Shown in pieces: positions 27,331 to 37,390 of a stretch of 64,000 bases of DNA. Within the stretch, counting starts at the first letter, position 1. Every line of letters starts with the position of its first letter. The stretch comes from an uncultured Clostridia bacterium. GTDB lineage: Bacteria > Bacillota > Clostridia > Oscillospirales > Acutalibacteraceae. Below the pieces are notes generated by a model, which worked only from the letters and a program-made list of their open reading frames with translations, had not been told where the DNA came from and made no database searches. The DNA lies in contig CALWIK010000020.1 of NCBI GenBank assembly GCA_944380725.1, positions 186,001 to 250,000 of the forward strand, in the 5' to 3' direction. A program made the translations under genes and the position numbers.

Positions 27331-28017
27331 TTATTTTACAATTAACATATTAGGGTACATTATTTTTAAAAAATCATCATTATAATTTTGGTCTAAAAAT
27401 TCAGAAATTAAAGAATTAGACTCAACTCCAAGTGCTCTTTGAGATTGGCGCCAAACAGCCAAAGCTGAAATACTCATATTTAATATCATATAAATAAAAA
27501 GTAACCAAGTCAAAGTTCTTCCAAATTTTGATGATATTTTTTCTATAATATTATAAAGTTTTGGATATATAATTTTCAACCAAATAATCCCTAAAATTCC
27601 CCAAAAAATAGCAAATAAAATACTTGTTCTACCACCAAAATTATAATCCACTTCGCTATAATCCCAAGAGGAAGTTTTAAATACAAATTCTTGAAATAAA
27701 CTGCATAAATATTCGAAACTTGCACCAACAACTGTACAAATTAAAAATATCCAACGATCTTTTAAAAAGCTTATTTTGCTCAAGCAAACTGTTAATATTA
27801 AAGCACCAAAACCATAAATCGGGTTAAACGGACCGTATATAAGTCCCCATCTAATTTCAAATTTATGCTGCACAATTAAGCACCATAATGTTTCTACAAC
27901 AACTCCTAAAAAACTTCCTATAAAGAAAATCCAAAAAAGCTTATAAAAATTTAATCCGTGTGCAAAGGATCGTTTATTTAGTCTTGTATTTAAAACTTTG
28001 TAATACTTTTTCTTCAT
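27331..28017 (-). CDS. CmpB-like putative ABC transporter permease (PF06541 type membrane protein)
   Basis: A 228-residue membrane protein with about five hydrophobic spans after a basic N-terminus. It contains the family pattern FIGSFLGVVVETLWCLI, then WGLIYGPFNPIYGFGALIL near 75, VGASFEYLCSLFQEFVF near 115 and the SWDYSEVDYNFGGR stretch. Despite the family name, no ATPase or binding protein is encoded beside it and its role is unknown. AAAGGAG precedes the ATG. Confidence 0.8.
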   Translation of the reverse strand: MKKKYYKVLNTRLNKRSFAHGLNFYKLFWIFFIGSFLGVVVETLWCLIVQHKFEIRWGLIYGPFNPIYGFGALILTVCLSKISFLKDRWIFLICTVVGASFEYLCSLFQEFVFKTSSWDYSEVDYNFGGRTSILFAIFWGILGIIWLKIIYPKLYNIIEKISSKFGRTLTWLLFIYMILNMSISALAVWRQSQRALGVESNSLISEFLDQNYNDDFLKIMYPNMLIVK

Positions 28018-28053
28018 ATTTATCTCCTTTTAGAGAATTAGAGAAAAATTGTC

Positions 28054-28686
28054 TTATTTAGTCCCAAAAATTCGGTCTCCAGCATCCCCAAGTCCCGGTA
28101 CTATATATCCATGATCATTCAGTTTTTCGTCCATTGCAGCACAATAAACCTGAACATCGGGGTGTTTTTCAGTCAATAAACTAACACCCTCAGGTGCTGC
28201 AATTATACACATAAATTTAATACTTTTTGGTTTTTCTTTTTTTATAATATCAATTGCATCAACTGCCGTACCACCGGTTGCCAACATCGGGTCGAGAACA
28301 ATTACATCGCGATCATCTATATCCGAAGGGAGTTTGCTATAATACTTAACAGGCCTTAATGTCTCTGGATCCCGATACAAGCCAATATGGCCAATTTTTG
28401 CAGCTGGAATCAACTCCATAACACCATCAACCATACCGATTCCAGCTCTTAGAATAGGAATAAACGCAATTTTTCTACCTGCAAGAATTTTCGTTTTAGC
28501 CACGGCCAACGGAGTTTCGATTTCTACTTCTTTTAATGGCAAATCTCTAGTTGCTTCATAACACATTAACATTGTTATTTCGCTTATCATTTCACGAAAT
28601 TCTTTTACACCGGTAGCTTTGTCCCTTAAAAGAGAAATTTTGTGTTGAATAAGCGGATGATTCATAATAAAAATCTGGTTTTTCAT
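28054..28686 (-). CDS. upp: Uracil phosphoribosyltransferase
   Basis: Salvages uracil to UMP using PRPP. The 210 residues match the family (about 209). Visible are [17 protein letters not shown], the RAGIGMVDG loop near 80, the PRPP site [16 protein letters not shown] near 130 and the uracil-binding [18 protein letters not shown] at the C-terminus. No PyrR-type attenuator is visible upstream. It follows rpiB by 28 bases. Confidence 0.96.
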   Translation of the reverse strand: MKNQIFIMNHPLIQHKISLLRDKATGVKEFREMISEITMLMCYEATRDLPLKEVEIETPLAVAKTKILAGRKIAFIPILRAGIGMVDGVMELIPAAKIGHIGLYRDPETLRPVKYYSKLPSDIDDRDVIVLDPMLATGGTAVDAIDIIKKEKPKSIKFMCIIAAPEGVSLLTEKHPDVQVYCAAMDEKLNDHGYIVPGLGDAGDRIFGTK

Positions 28687-28714
28687 ATCTTATCACACAA
28701 CCTTTTATATAATG

Positions 28715-29167
28715 TTAGACCTTAAAATTACCTTTTTCTATTTGTTCGATTTGCAAAATTCTCCGATAATGTCTTCCGCCATCAAATGGCGTATTCAAAA
28801 AAATATCACTTAATAACATTGCTTTATTTTCGTCAATAATTCTGCCTCCAAGACATAGAATATTTGCATCATTGTGTTTTCTAGACATTTCAGCAGAAAA
28901 TTCATCTTGACAAACCGCAGCTCTAATTCCACTTATTTTATTTGCAGCAATAGAGACTCCAATTCCCGTTCCACAACATAAAATACCCTTTTCGCACTTA
29001 CCTTCTGAAACTGCTTTAGCAACTAAATATGCATACTTAGGGTAATCTACAGTTTTTTCCATGTCATCCGTTCCAAAATCCAAGTATTGTAGATTTTTTT
29101 GATCCAAATAATTAATTATTGTTTTTTTTAATAAAAAGCCTCCATGGTCACAGCCTATGGCTATCAT
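28715..29167 (-). CDS. rpiB: Ribose 5-phosphate isomerase B
   Basis: Interconverts ribose 5-phosphate and ribulose 5-phosphate. The 150 residues belong to the RpiB/LacAB family: IAIGCDHGGFLLKK at the N-terminus, DYPKYAYLVAKAV, the catalytic Cys in GILCCGTGIGVSIAANK near 66 and RKHNDANILCLGGRII near 97. It overlaps tsaB by 4 bases. Pairing with upp downstream links ribose phosphate and pyrimidine salvage. Confidence 0.94.
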   Translation of the reverse strand: MIAIGCDHGGFLLKKTIINYLDQKNLQYLDFGTDDMEKTVDYPKYAYLVAKAVSEGKCEKGILCCGTGIGVSIAANKISGIRAAVCQDEFSAEMSRKHNDANILCLGGRIIDENKAMLLSDIFLNTPFDGGRHYRRILQIEQIEKGNFKV

Positions 29168-29880
29168 AAAAGTGTCCCCTTTTTATCATTTACTATATTA
29201 AAATTTCTCTCGGCTTGAGATCTTCTTAAATAAACAGGTATTAACTCCGAAGACCCAATAACAGCAGTTCCATTTAAACAAAATTCATACGCGGCTAAGG
29301 CCACACTACTTGCACGTTGATATTGTTTATTTTCGAAAGCCAAATACACTTTTAAATTTTTTTTATTTTTATTATAACATAAAACAGCGCCATCTCCAAC
29401 TAAAATAACTTTTTTTTCTAACTTTTCAATTTCTAAAAACAAATCTTCTATAGAGATTAACCTGTCTTGAGTTAATCTTGTGATTTTATCTTTAGAAACA
29501 TCAAAAATTGCGTTGTATACATTATCACATTTAGCATCCATTACTACACATACAATTTTATTTTCTCCATAAAAATTATATGCTATAGAATATAATGTAG
29601 AAATGCCAATGCAAGGTGAATTATTAGCAAAAGCCAGGCCCTTGATTGTAGCGATGCCTATTCTTAAACCAGTAAACGAACCCGGACCGGTTGAAACAGC
29701 AAAGCAGTCAATCTCATTTATATTAAGTTTTAACACTTCTAGAACATCTTCAACCATCGGAGCTAATGTTTGACTATGAGTTAATCCATTATTAATAAAA
29801 AATTCTCCCAACAGTTTTTGGTTTTCTGATATAGCTACAGAAGCTGATTTAGCTGAAGAATCAATAGCTAAAATTTTCAT
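29164..29880 (-). CDS. tsaB: tRNA N6-threonylcarbamoyladenosine biosynthesis protein TsaB
   Basis: The pseudo-ASKHA partner of TsaD in making t6A37 of ANN-decoding tRNAs. The 238 residues start ILAIDSSAKSASVAI, with THSQTLAPMVEDVL near 36 and the signature AVSTGPGSFTGLRIGIATIKGLA near 63. The C-terminal half is shorter and more variable, as usual. It overlaps tsaE by 20 bases. tsaD and rimI, often next in the operon, are not here. Confidence 0.93.
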   Translation of the reverse strand: MKILAIDSSAKSASVAISENQKLLGEFFINNGLTHSQTLAPMVEDVLEVLKLNINEIDCFAVSTGPGSFTGLRIGIATIKGLAFANNSPCIGISTLYSIAYNFYGENKIVCVVMDAKCDNVYNAIFDVSKDKITRLTQDRLISIEDLFLEIEKLEKKVILVGDGAVLCYNKNKKNLKVYLAFENKQYQRASSVALAAYEFCLNGTAVIGSSELIPVYLRRSQAERNFNIVNDKKGTLL

Positions 29881-30301
29881 TTATATTTGCTCCTTCAAAT
29901 CGAAAGATTCTTTGATTTTTACAATTACCATATTCTATAACAATCTTTATTACATTTTGTGGCAATATTTTTTCTATATTTTCACTCCACTCAATAATAA
30001 AAATTCCAGCGCCAATATAATCAAAAAATCCAGTAGAGTATAGATCATCTAAAGTTTTAACTCTATACATATCAAAGTGATAAACTTTATGTCTTCCATT
30101 ATACTCATTAACTATAGAAAAAGTAGGGCTACAAATATTATTTTTTATATCAAGGCCCAAACAAATTCCTTTAGAAAAAGCTGTTTTACCTACACCAAGG
30201 TCTCCAAATAGAGCGATAATTTCTGTGCCTAATAGTTTTTGGGCAAATTCTCTTCCAATTTTTTTAGTCTGTTCGAAAGAGTTGCTTATAATTTTTAGCA
30301 A
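29861..30301 (-). CDS. tsaE: tRNA threonylcarbamoyladenosine biosynthesis ATPase TsaE
   Basis: Small P-loop ATPase that regenerates the TsaB-TsaD complex. The 146 residues carry ALFGDLGVGKTAFSKGI near 33-48 (Walker A), SPTFSIVNEY near 71, HFDMYRVKTLDDL near 87 and the IIEWSENIEKILP motif. AAAGGAG precedes the start. It is the first gene of tsaE-tsaB-rpiB-upp. Confidence 0.94.
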   Translation of the reverse strand: MLKIISNSFEQTKKIGREFAQKLLGTEIIALFGDLGVGKTAFSKGICLGLDIKNNICSPTFSIVNEYNGRHKVYHFDMYRVKTLDDLYSTGFFDYIGAGIFIIEWSENIEKILPQNVIKIVIEYGNCKNQRIFRFEGANINENFSY

Positions 30302-30329
30302 AATTAAAAATCTCCTTTATTTATTAAAA

Positions 30330-31997
30330 TCAAAAAAGCCCAGTTATTTTTGCGTTTTTATCAATATCTATATAGTTAGCAGCAGGAATTTTAGGTAGCC
30401 CAGGCATAGTCATAATATCTCCAGTAAAAACAACAATAAAGCCCGCCCCATTAGAAAGTTTTACATCTTTAACTGTTATATTAAAATCTTTTGGCGCACC
30501 CAAAAGTTTCGGATTATCAGAAAATGAATATTGCGTTTTTGCTATACATATAGGAAGATTGTCCGCACCTAGATCCCGTATCATTTTTATAGATTTATCA
30601 GCCAAATCTGTATAAACAACATACTCCGTGCCATAAATTTCTTTGCTTATAATTTCTATTTTTTCTTTTATTGATAAATTATCGTCATATAAAGGTTTAA
30701 AATTAGATTTTTTTTCGGCAGCCTTGCATACAATTTTAGCAAGATCTACTCCACCCTCTCCTCCTTTAGAAAATACTTCAGACAGAGCAAAATCAACACC
30801 AAGTTTTGTACAATATTGTTTTACATAATTTAATTCAGCTTCGCTGTCGGTATCAAATCTATTTATTGCAACAACTACAGGAATGGAGAATTTTTTCATA
30901 TTTTCTATATGTCTGCCAAGATTTATGATTCCCTTTTTTAAAGCTTCTAAATTTTCTTTTTTTAAAAGCTCTTTAGGAATGTTACCATTGTATTTTAACG
31001 CACGCACAGTTGCAACTATAACAACTGTGGCTGGGTTCAATCCTGCAATTTTACATTTTATATCAAAAAATTTTTCTGCTCCTAAGTCTGATCCAAACCC
31101 AGCTTCCGTTATACAGTAATCTGCTAATTTTAATGCTAATTTTGTTGCCCTCACAGAGTTACAACCATGAGCGATATTGGCAAAGGGGCCTCCATGCATA
31201 ATAGCCGGAGTTCCTTCTAATGTTTGAATTAAATTTGGTTTAAAAGCTTCTTTCAAAAGCACACTCATAGCTCCATTTGCATTCAGATCTCTTGCATAAA
31301 TTGGTTTTTCATCATAACTATAAGCAACTAAAATACGACCTAACCTATCTTTCAGATCAGCTAAATTTTTTGCCAAACACAAAATAGCCATAATCTCGCT
31401 TGCAACTGTTATAATAAATCCGTCTTCTCGTGGAACTCCGTTAATTTTGCCTTTTAAGCCAATAACTATATTTCTCAAAGCACGGTCATTTATATCTAAA
31501 CAACGCTTTATTAAGATTCTTCCAGGATCAATTTTTAAAAGATTTCCTTGATGAATATGATTATCTAAAAGTGCACAAAGCAAATTATTTGCGCTTGTTA
31601 TAGCATGCATGTCTCCAGTAAAATGAAGGTTTATATCTTCCATCGGTACAACCTGAGAATATCCTCCGCCAGCGGCACCACCTTTTACTCCAAACACTGG
31701 GCCTAGCGAAGGTTCTCTTAAGGCGATAATAGCTTTTCTATTGATTTTTGCCATAGCTTGTCCTAATCCTATAGTTGTGGTGGTTTTACCCTCCCCTGCT
31801 GGAGTGGGATTTATTGCTGTGACTAAAATTAATTTTCCATTTTTTTTATTTTTTAGTTTTTCAACAAGTTTATCATTAAGTTTTGCTTTGTACTTGCCAT
31901 AAAATTCGATTTCTTCTTCGGTTATTTCAAGATCTTTTGCTACTTCATTAATACTTTTTATTCTAGCTTTTTGTACTATTTCTATGTCTGTTAGCAT
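30330..31997 (-). CDS. fhs: Formate-tetrahydrofolate ligase
   Basis: Makes 10-formyl-THF from formate, THF and ATP, for one-carbon supply. The 555 residues match the family. The P-loop [19 protein letters not shown] is near 65-83, followed by [37 protein letters not shown]-type blocks, [18 protein letters not shown] near 300 and [13 protein letters not shown] at the C-terminus. It is divergent from rodA and has its own extended -10 promoter upstream. Confidence 0.97.
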   Translation of the reverse strand: MLTDIEIVQKARIKSINEVAKDLEITEEEIEFYGKYKAKLNDKLVEKLKNKKNGKLILVTAINPTPAGEGKTTTTIGLGQAMAKINRKAIIALREPSLGPVFGVKGGAAGGGYSQVVPMEDINLHFTGDMHAITSANNLLCALLDNHIHQGNLLKIDPGRILIKRCLDINDRALRNIVIGLKGKINGVPREDGFIITVASEIMAILCLAKNLADLKDRLGRILVAYSYDEKPIYARDLNANGAMSVLLKEAFKPNLIQTLEGTPAIMHGGPFANIAHGCNSVRATKLALKLADYCITEAGFGSDLGAEKFFDIKCKIAGLNPATVVIVATVRALKYNGNIPKELLKKENLEALKKGIINLGRHIENMKKFSIPVVVAINRFDTDSEAELNYVKQYCTKLGVDFALSEVFSKGGEGGVDLAKIVCKAAEKKSNFKPLYDDNLSIKEKIEIISKEIYGTEYVVYTDLADKSIKMIRDLGADNLPICIAKTQYSFSDNPKLLGAPKDFNITVKDVKLSNGAGFIVVFTGDIMTMPGLPKIPAANYIDIDKNAKITGLF

Positions 31998-32034
31998 TAT
32001 ATACCATCCTTAAAATAAAAAACAAATTTTAAAA

Positions 32035-32043
32035 ATTATAACA
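32035..32043 (-). promoter_or_regulatory. Extended -10 promoter of fhs
   Basis: The minus strand reads TGTTATAAT, about 38 bases before the fhs start, with no good -35. It is the same extended -10 seen upstream of the C1 protease and trigger factor. Confidence 0.5.
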
Positions 32044-32071
32044 CACTTGAATTTAAATTAAAAGCAGAGAC

Positions 32072-32100
32072 TTGAACTTATATAATAATAATAATATAAT
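32072..32100 (+). promoter_or_regulatory. Promoter of the rodA/ftsW-type gene
   Basis: TTGAAC (32072-32077), a 17-base spacer and a perfect TATAAT (32095-32100), 24 bases before the GTG start. Confidence 0.7.
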
Positions 32101-32124
32101 ATTTAAGTTAGAGAGGGTGAGGTT

Positions 32125-33291
32125 GTGCCTAACTTTTTTTATAAATTTAAAGATTATTTTAAACAGACTGATATTATTTTTTGGATTATTTCCATTTTTC
32201 TATCTGTATTTTCATTACTTCTTTTGCTCAGCGTTTCTAGAACATCGAACTTTAACCATTTTAAAACACAATTAATTTCTATTTTTATAGGATATATTAG
32301 TGCATTTATTATTACTAAATCCGATTATAGAATCATTGCTAAACACTACGTTATTATTGCTACAGTTTGCATTTTACTTATATTTTGTACGCTAATTTTT
32401 GGAACTGCTATAACAGGAAATTCCGGAATAGATGCTAAAGCTTGGCTAAAACTGCCTGGAGGAATTTCTTTTCAACCGTCTGAACTTGCTAAAATCGGAT
32501 TTATATTAACTTTTTCAAAACATTTATCTATTTTAAAAGAAAAAAATGAATTAAAATCCTTTTTTAATATTACATTTTTGGGCATTCACGCCTTGGTTCC
32601 TATATTTTTAACGCATTTGCAAGGTGATGACGGTGCAGCTATAATTTTCTTTTTTATGTTTTTATTTATGTCTTTTGGCGCCGGCATTCAATTAAGATAC
32701 TTTTTTTCAGTCTTTGCAGGCATCATTCTTTTAATTCCAATTTTGTGGAATTATGTTTTTGCAGAATACCAAAAACAAAGAATTATTAATCAGATTAACC
32801 CAGAAGCAGATCCGCTTAATTCTGGCTTTCAACAAATTCAAGGAAAAATCTCTATAGGTTCTGGCAAAATTTTTGGTGAGGGGTTATTTAATGGTTCACG
32901 CGTCGGTAACAACTCTGTACCAATACAAGAGAGTGACTTTATTTTCTCTGCTGCCGGAGAAGAACTTGGATTTATTGGCTGCATTTTAATTATTGTTTTA
33001 TTACTTTTTATGTTATTTAGAATATTAAGAATAGCTTCGTTATCATCCGACTTTCTTGGAACATACATTTGTTTCGGATTTTTCGGACTAATTGTCTCGC
33101 AAACTATTTTTAATCTTGGCATGTGCCTGAGTATCCTTCCTGTAATGGGCGTAACGCTACCTTTTTTTAGTGCAGGAGGTTCATCTTCTGCATGCTTATA
33201 TTTAGGAATCGGCCTTGTTCAAAGCGTATTTATGCAACAAAAAGACAATGATCTCAACCATCTTTTACCTCAAGAAAACAATATGATTTAG
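32125..33291 (+). CDS. FtsW/RodA/SpoVE-family peptidoglycan glycosyltransferase
   Basis: A SEDS polytopic membrane protein of 388 residues with about ten spans. SEDS proteins polymerise lipid II with a partner class B PBP. The family features are GISFQPSELAKIGFIL near 110, the hydrophilic loop with QINPEADPLNSGFQQIQGKISIGSGKIFGEGLFNG near 215-255 (including a conserved catalytic-region Asp), ESDFIFSAAGEELGF near 270, and LPVMGVTLPFFSAGGSSS near 335. RodA is the best guess from the Q-x-x-Q and SFQPSE patterns, but FtsW or SpoVE cannot be ruled out. The start is GTG with GAGGGTGAGG upstream. Confidence 0.88.
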   Translation: MPNFFYKFKDYFKQTDIIFWIISIFLSVFSLLLLLSVSRTSNFNHFKTQLISIFIGYISAFIITKSDYRIIAKHYVIIATVCILLIFCTLIFGTAITGNSGIDAKAWLKLPGGISFQPSELAKIGFILTFSKHLSILKEKNELKSFFNITFLGIHALVPIFLTHLQGDDGAAIIFFFMFLFMSFGAGIQLRYFFSVFAGIILLIPILWNYVFAEYQKQRIINQINPEADPLNSGFQQIQGKISIGSGKIFGEGLFNGSRVGNNSVPIQESDFIFSAAGEELGFIGCILIIVLLLFMLFRILRIASLSSDFLGTYICFGFFGLIVSQTIFNLGMCLSILPVMGVTLPFFSAGGSSSACLYLGIGLVQSVFMQQKDNDLNHLLPQENNMI

Positions 33292-33333
33292 AAATATCTA
33301 TAATAAACAATGCAGTAAACTTTCTTAATAATT

Positions 33334-33921
33334 TTATTGTTTAACAGATGATTCTATTGCTGCCTTTAAATTTTCTAATCCCTCGCCACTACTAGACGAA
33401 AAAATAATAAAATTAATATTTTCAAAAGGAAAGTTAATTTTTAAATTATTCAAACATTTTTTTCTTTGAGTTTTATTAAGCTTATCGCTTTTTGTTAAAA
33501 CAATTATAAATTTTAACTTTCGTTCAATTAAAAAATTTATCATATTAATATCATCTGCGGTTGGCTTGTGGCGTATATCTATAATCTGTACAACCAATGC
33601 AATATTTCGGGCACTATTAAAATATCCTTCAACAAGATCCGCCCAACGCAATTTTTCTTTTTCAGGTACTTTTGCATATCCATAACCTGGCAAATCCACC
33701 AAAATCATATCTTCACTTGCAACATTATAAAAATTTATAGTACAAGTTTTGCCTGGTTTAGAACTAACTCTAGCAAGCGATTTTCTATTTATTAATTTGT
33801 TAATAAGAGATGACTTCCCAACATTAGAACGACCTGAAAAAACTATTTCTTTGCAATTAGATTTTTTTAATTGTTTTTTTTCTCCATAAGACGTAAAAAA
33901 TACGGTATCATTAAAATTCAT
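33334..33921 (-). CDS. engB: Ribosome biogenesis GTPase YsxC/EngB
   Basis: Essential GTPase for late 50S assembly. The ATG at 33921 follows TTGGAG by 7 bases; the in-frame TTG at 33933 is part of that site. The protein has 195 residues. G motifs: GRSNVGKSSLINKL (G1) near 27, TCTINFY (G2), VDLPGYGYAKVP (G3) near 70, LTKSDKL (G4) near 142 and SSSSGEG (G5). It closes the conserved tig-clpP-clpX-engB string, without the usual lon between. Confidence 0.94.
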   Translation of the reverse strand: MNFNDTVFFTSYGEKKQLKKSNCKEIVFSGRSNVGKSSLINKLINRKSLARVSSKPGKTCTINFYNVASEDMILVDLPGYGYAKVPEKEKLRWADLVEGYFNSARNIALVVQIIDIRHKPTADDINMINFLIERKLKFIIVLTKSDKLNKTQRKKCLNNLKINFPFENINFIIFSSSSGEGLENLKAAIESSVKQ

Positions 33922-33954
33922 ACAAAACTCCAATAAATATTCATAGTTTAAAAT

Positions 33955-33980
33955 GACTGTAACATTATAATGTTACAGTC
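33955..33980. repeat. Perfect 26-bp palindrome between clpX and engB
   Basis: An uninterrupted dyad with half-site GACTGTAACATTA sits 17 bases past the clpX stop and 34 bases before the engB start. Both strands contain TATAAT at its centre. On the plus strand it is followed by TAAATTTTTTG, on the minus strand by ATTTTAAAC. It may be a clpX terminator, an engB operator, or both. Confidence 0.6.
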
Positions 33981-33997
33981 TAAATTTTTTGTTAAGA

Positions 33998-35329
33998 TTA
34001 CGAAACAAAACTATTTCCTTTTTTAATTTTATTATTTACAGTAATATTAAACGGCACACGATTTTCATTTCGAATAATTTTTGCATTTTTTTTACTATTA
34101 ACAGTTTTTTCCGTTATAATAACCCTTTCTATAGTATGGTCCCCAGGGACTTCGTACATTAATTTAGATAAGATATCTTCCATAATTGCACGTAACCCTC
34201 TCGCTCCAGTATTTCTATCCAAAGCTTTTTGAGCCACTGCTTCTAACGCTTTTTCTTCAAATTCAAGCTCAACCTTATCCAAAGAAAATAACTTTTGATA
34301 TTGTTTTAATATTGAATCCTTTGGCTCTTTTAAAATCCTTACCAAAGATTTCTGATCTAACCCATTAAGAGAAGTAATCACAGGCAACCTTCCAACAAGT
34401 TCTGGAATTAATCCATATTTAACTAAATCATGGGGCAATACATCCTTCATCCAATGAGTAGCGTCAAGCTCTTTTTTAGTTTTTATATCCGCTCCAAAAC
34501 CTAGTGTAGAAGACCCCATTCTTTTCTCAACAATTTTTTCGAGACCATCAAAAGCTCCTCCACAAATAAATAAAATATTTGTAGTATCTATATGAATGAA
34601 CTCCTGCTGAGGATGCTTTCTTCCTCCCTGCGGCGGAACATTAGATATAGTTCCTTCTAAGATTTTCAAAAGTGCCTGTTGTACCCCTTCTCCACTAACA
34701 TCTCTTGTTATAGATGGATTTTCTGATTTTCGTGCAATTTTGTCAAGCTCATCAATATAAATAATTCCTCGTTCAGCTTTTTCTATATCAAAATTAGCAG
34801 CCTGAATTAGTCTCAAAAGGATATTTTCAACATCCTCCCCAACATAGCCAGCTTCAGTTAACGTAGTTGCATCAGCAATGGCAAACGGAACATTAAGAGC
34901 TTTTGCTAAAGTTTGCGCCAAAAGAGTTTTTCCAACTCCAGTTGGACCAAGCAACAACACATTGCTCTTTTTTAGTTCAACATCTCCGTGCCTATCAGCA
35001 TCACCAAAATATATCCTTTTGTAATGGTTATAAACAGCCACAGATAAAGCTACTTTAGCGCTTTCCTGCCCAATAACATAGTCATCCAATATAGCTTTTA
35101 TTTCTTTAGGACGTGGTAATTTTACTTCTTCTAAATCGATTTTATCAAACTTATTAGTCTTTGAGGTTTTCTTTAAAAATTCGTCCTCAAGTATAGACAT
35201 ACATAAAGTGACACATTCATCACAAATATAAACACCAGGTCCCGCAATAAGCTTATTTGCCTGTTCCTGAGGTTTATTACAGAACGAACAGCAAATATTT
35301 TTATCTCTGTTTTCATTCTTAATAGACAT
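33998..35329 (-). CDS. clpX: ATP-dependent Clp protease ATP-binding subunit ClpX
   Basis: AAA+ unfoldase that feeds substrates to ClpP. The 443 residues start with the zinc-binding domain (CCSFCNKPQ...CDECVTLC, residues 13-43). The AAA+ core has [15 protein letters not shown] (Walker A) near 120, the pore loop [12 protein letters not shown] near 156, [12 protein letters not shown] (Walker B) near 190 and the IGF-like ClpP-docking region near 275 (STLGFGADI). The C-terminal domain has [15 protein letters not shown] with the sensor-2 Arg. It follows clpP by 14 bases. Confidence 0.97.
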   Translation of the reverse strand: MSIKNENRDKNICCSFCNKPQEQANKLIAGPGVYICDECVTLCMSILEDEFLKKTSKTNKFDKIDLEEVKLPRPKEIKAILDDYVIGQESAKVALSVAVYNHYKRIYFGDADRHGDVELKKSNVLLLGPTGVGKTLLAQTLAKALNVPFAIADATTLTEAGYVGEDVENILLRLIQAANFDIEKAERGIIYIDELDKIARKSENPSITRDVSGEGVQQALLKILEGTISNVPPQGGRKHPQQEFIHIDTTNILFICGGAFDGLEKIVEKRMGSSTLGFGADIKTKKELDATHWMKDVLPHDLVKYGLIPELVGRLPVITSLNGLDQKSLVRILKEPKDSILKQYQKLFSLDKVELEFEEKALEAVAQKALDRNTGARGLRAIMEDILSKLMYEVPGDHTIERVIITEKTVNSKKNAKIIRNENRVPFNITVNNKIKKGNSFVS

Positions 35330-35343
35330 AATATCACCAATTT

Positions 35344-35949
35344 CTATCTTTTATAAATAACCTTGTCAACAATCCCATACTCTTTAGCCTCAACAGCAGT
35401 CATAAAATTATCACGCTCAGTATCTCGCGCAATTACTTCAATAGGTTGCCCTGTGCGTTCAGACAATATTTCATTTAATTTTTTCTTTGTTTTAATAATA
35501 TGATCCGCATGAATCATAATATCTGTTGCTTGACCTTTAGCACCACCGCTCGGTTGATGGATCATAATATCACTATTGGGCAAAGCATAACGTTTTCCTT
35601 TTGCTCCCGCAGCCAATAAAAATGCTCCCATACTAGCTGCTAAACCCATGCATATAGTAGATACATCACATTTTATATATTGCATAGTATCATAAATTGA
35701 CAAGCCATCTGTAACTGATCCACCAGGACTATTGATATAAAGACTTATATCTTTAGATGGATCTTGCCCTTCTAAATATAATAGTTGAGCAACAACCAAA
35801 CTAGCAGTAGTATTATTTACTTCTTCAGTCAACATAACTATCCTATCATTTAATAGCCTAGAGTATATATCGTAAGAACGTTCACCTCGACTAGTCTGCT
35901 CAACAACATAAGGCACTAAACTCATTTTTATATTATTATATTTATTCAA
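35344..35949 (-). CDS. clpP: ATP-dependent Clp protease proteolytic subunit ClpP
   Basis: Self-compartmentalised serine peptidase. I start it at TTG 35949 because a perfect GGAGG lies 8 bases upstream. The inner ATG at 35925 ([10 protein letters not shown]) has no ribosome site, and the longer frame to 35979 overlaps that site. This gives 201 residues. The catalytic triad is visible: Ser in [11 protein letters not shown], His in [10 protein letters not shown] and Asp in [30 protein letters not shown] is the family N-terminus. It precedes clpX. Confidence 0.96.
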   Translation of the reverse strand: MNKYNNIKMSLVPYVVEQTSRGERSYDIYSRLLNDRIVMLTEEVNNTTASLVVAQLLYLEGQDPSKDISLYINSPGGSVTDGLSIYDTMQYIKCDVSTICMGLAASMGAFLLAAGAKGKRYALPNSDIMIHQPSGGAKGQATDIMIHADHIIKTKKKLNEILSERTGQPIEVIARDTERDNFMTAVEAKEYGIVDKVIYKR

Positions 35950-36025
35950 ATAAAAAACCTCCACTAAAAAACAAGACATTTTTAATAATTAACAAAATTT
36001 ATAATTTTTATTCAAAGTCTAAAAG

Positions 36026-37306
36026 TTATTTATTAATACAATTTTCTCGCAAAAGGTCAATAGCTTTTTCCACTGCAATATCTTTTAAAAGATCTTTTTC
36101 ATTTATTATTTTTTTTACTTTGTCAATATCAGTTTTATACTGTTCCGCAAAAGACTTATATTTCTCTTCAAGTTCTTCTTGAGTTGCCGATAAATTTTCA
36201 AGTTCTGCAATTTTTTCTAGCGCCAGCCTTAGCTTGACCTGACGTTCAGCCTGAGGCCTAAATTGTTTTTTTATTGCATTATTATCCATAGCAGTATATT
36301 TCATATAAGATTCCAGTGTTAATCCTTGAGCATGTAATTTATAAGCAAAATCACGTATAATATCTTCTAACTTATTTTCAAACATAGCTTCAGGAATATC
36401 AGCTTTTAAAAGATCAATTACTTTATTTATCATTTGGTCATCAGCGTCCATATCCGATTCTCTTGTTTTTAAATCTGTAAGTTGTTTTTTTATTGATTCT
36501 TTATACTCATTTAAAGTATTAAATTCGCTAACATCTTTTACAAATTCGTCATCCAAATCTGGCAATTCCCGGTGTTTTATCTCATGCAATTTAATTTTAA
36601 AAACTGCAGGTTTGCCAGCTAAAGATTTTTCTTGATAATCGTCTGGAAACGTTACATCTATATCAAATTCTTCTCCTGAATTATGCCCAATTAATTGTTC
36701 TTCAAATCCAGGAATAAATTGCCCTTTACCGATAGTTAACGTATAATTTTCAGCTTCCCCTCCATCAAAAGCTTTACCATAGATAGAACCTTTAAAATCA
36801 AAAATAACAACATCTCCATCCTGAGATTTTCTCTTTTCAACGCTAACAAGACGAGAATTTCGTTCTCTAATTCGGTTAATTTCTTTATTTATGTCATCTT
36901 CCGTAACTTCAATTGGTTTACGTGTTATTTCAATGCCCTTATAATTTTCAATTTCAACCTCTGGTTTAACGGTTACAGCTGCTTTAAATAAAAGCCCCTC
37001 TTTGCCAATTTTCAATATATCAAAATCGATTTTATCATTTATAACATCCAAATCAGTTGCGTCAATAGCCTCTTGCAAAGCTTTCGGATAAATTTCATTA
37101 ACAGCATCTTCATAAAAAACATTTTCGCCATAATATTTTTCAACAAATGATCTAGGAGCTTTCCCTTTTCTGAAACCGGGAATAGAAATTTTTTTAATAT
37201 TTTTTTTAAAGGAATTATTTACAGCTTTTTCAAACTCTTGAGCATCAACTTCAACTTCTAATTCATAACGATTTTTTTTTATTTTTTTTGATGATTTTAA
37301 ACTCAT
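36026..37306 (-). CDS. tig: Trigger factor
   Basis: Ribosome-bound chaperone with peptidyl-prolyl isomerase activity. The ATG at 37306 follows CGGGAGG by 7 bases; the frame extends to 37327 but without a site. The protein has 426 residues. The N-terminal ribosome-binding domain includes the signature GFRKGKAPRSFVEKYYG near 43. The FKBP-like PPIase domain (about 150-240) contains GDVVIFDFKGSIYG and FIPGFEEQLIGHNSGEE. The helical C-terminal arms follow. A TGTTATAAT extended -10 lies at 37341-37349 (minus). Confidence 0.96.
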   Translation of the reverse strand: MSLKSSKKIKKNRYELEVEVDAQEFEKAVNNSFKKNIKKISIPGFRKGKAPRSFVEKYYGENVFYEDAVNEIYPKALQEAIDATDLDVINDKIDFDILKIGKEGLLFKAAVTVKPEVEIENYKGIEITRKPIEVTEDDINKEINRIRERNSRLVSVEKRKSQDGDVVIFDFKGSIYGKAFDGGEAENYTLTIGKGQFIPGFEEQLIGHNSGEEFDIDVTFPDDYQEKSLAGKPAVFKIKLHEIKHRELPDLDDEFVKDVSEFNTLNEYKESIKKQLTDLKTRESDMDADDQMINKVIDLLKADIPEAMFENKLEDIIRDFAYKLHAQGLTLESYMKYTAMDNNAIKKQFRPQAERQVKLRLALEKIAELENLSATQEELEEKYKSFAEQYKTDIDKVKKIINEKDLLKDIAVEKAIDLLRENCINK

Positions 37307-37340
37307 TATTATCCTCCCGAAGAACACAAGTAATTTAATA

Positions 37341-37349
37341 ATTATAACA
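37341..37349 (-). promoter_or_regulatory. Extended -10 promoter of tig-clpP-clpX
   Basis: The minus strand reads TGTTATAAT about 35 bases before the tig start. No clear -35 is visible, and no CIRCE or CtsR repeat could be made out in this short gap. Confidence 0.45.
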
Positions 37350-37390
37350 CAAAAAAATTTTTTTTTCTACATTTTTATGAAATATCATGG

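Noticed and set aside
33304-33343. TAAACAAT/ATTGTTTA pairing between the convergent rodA-type gene and engB as a bidirectional terminator
   Set aside because: The loop is 24 bases and the stem has almost no G-C pairs; not a credible terminator.
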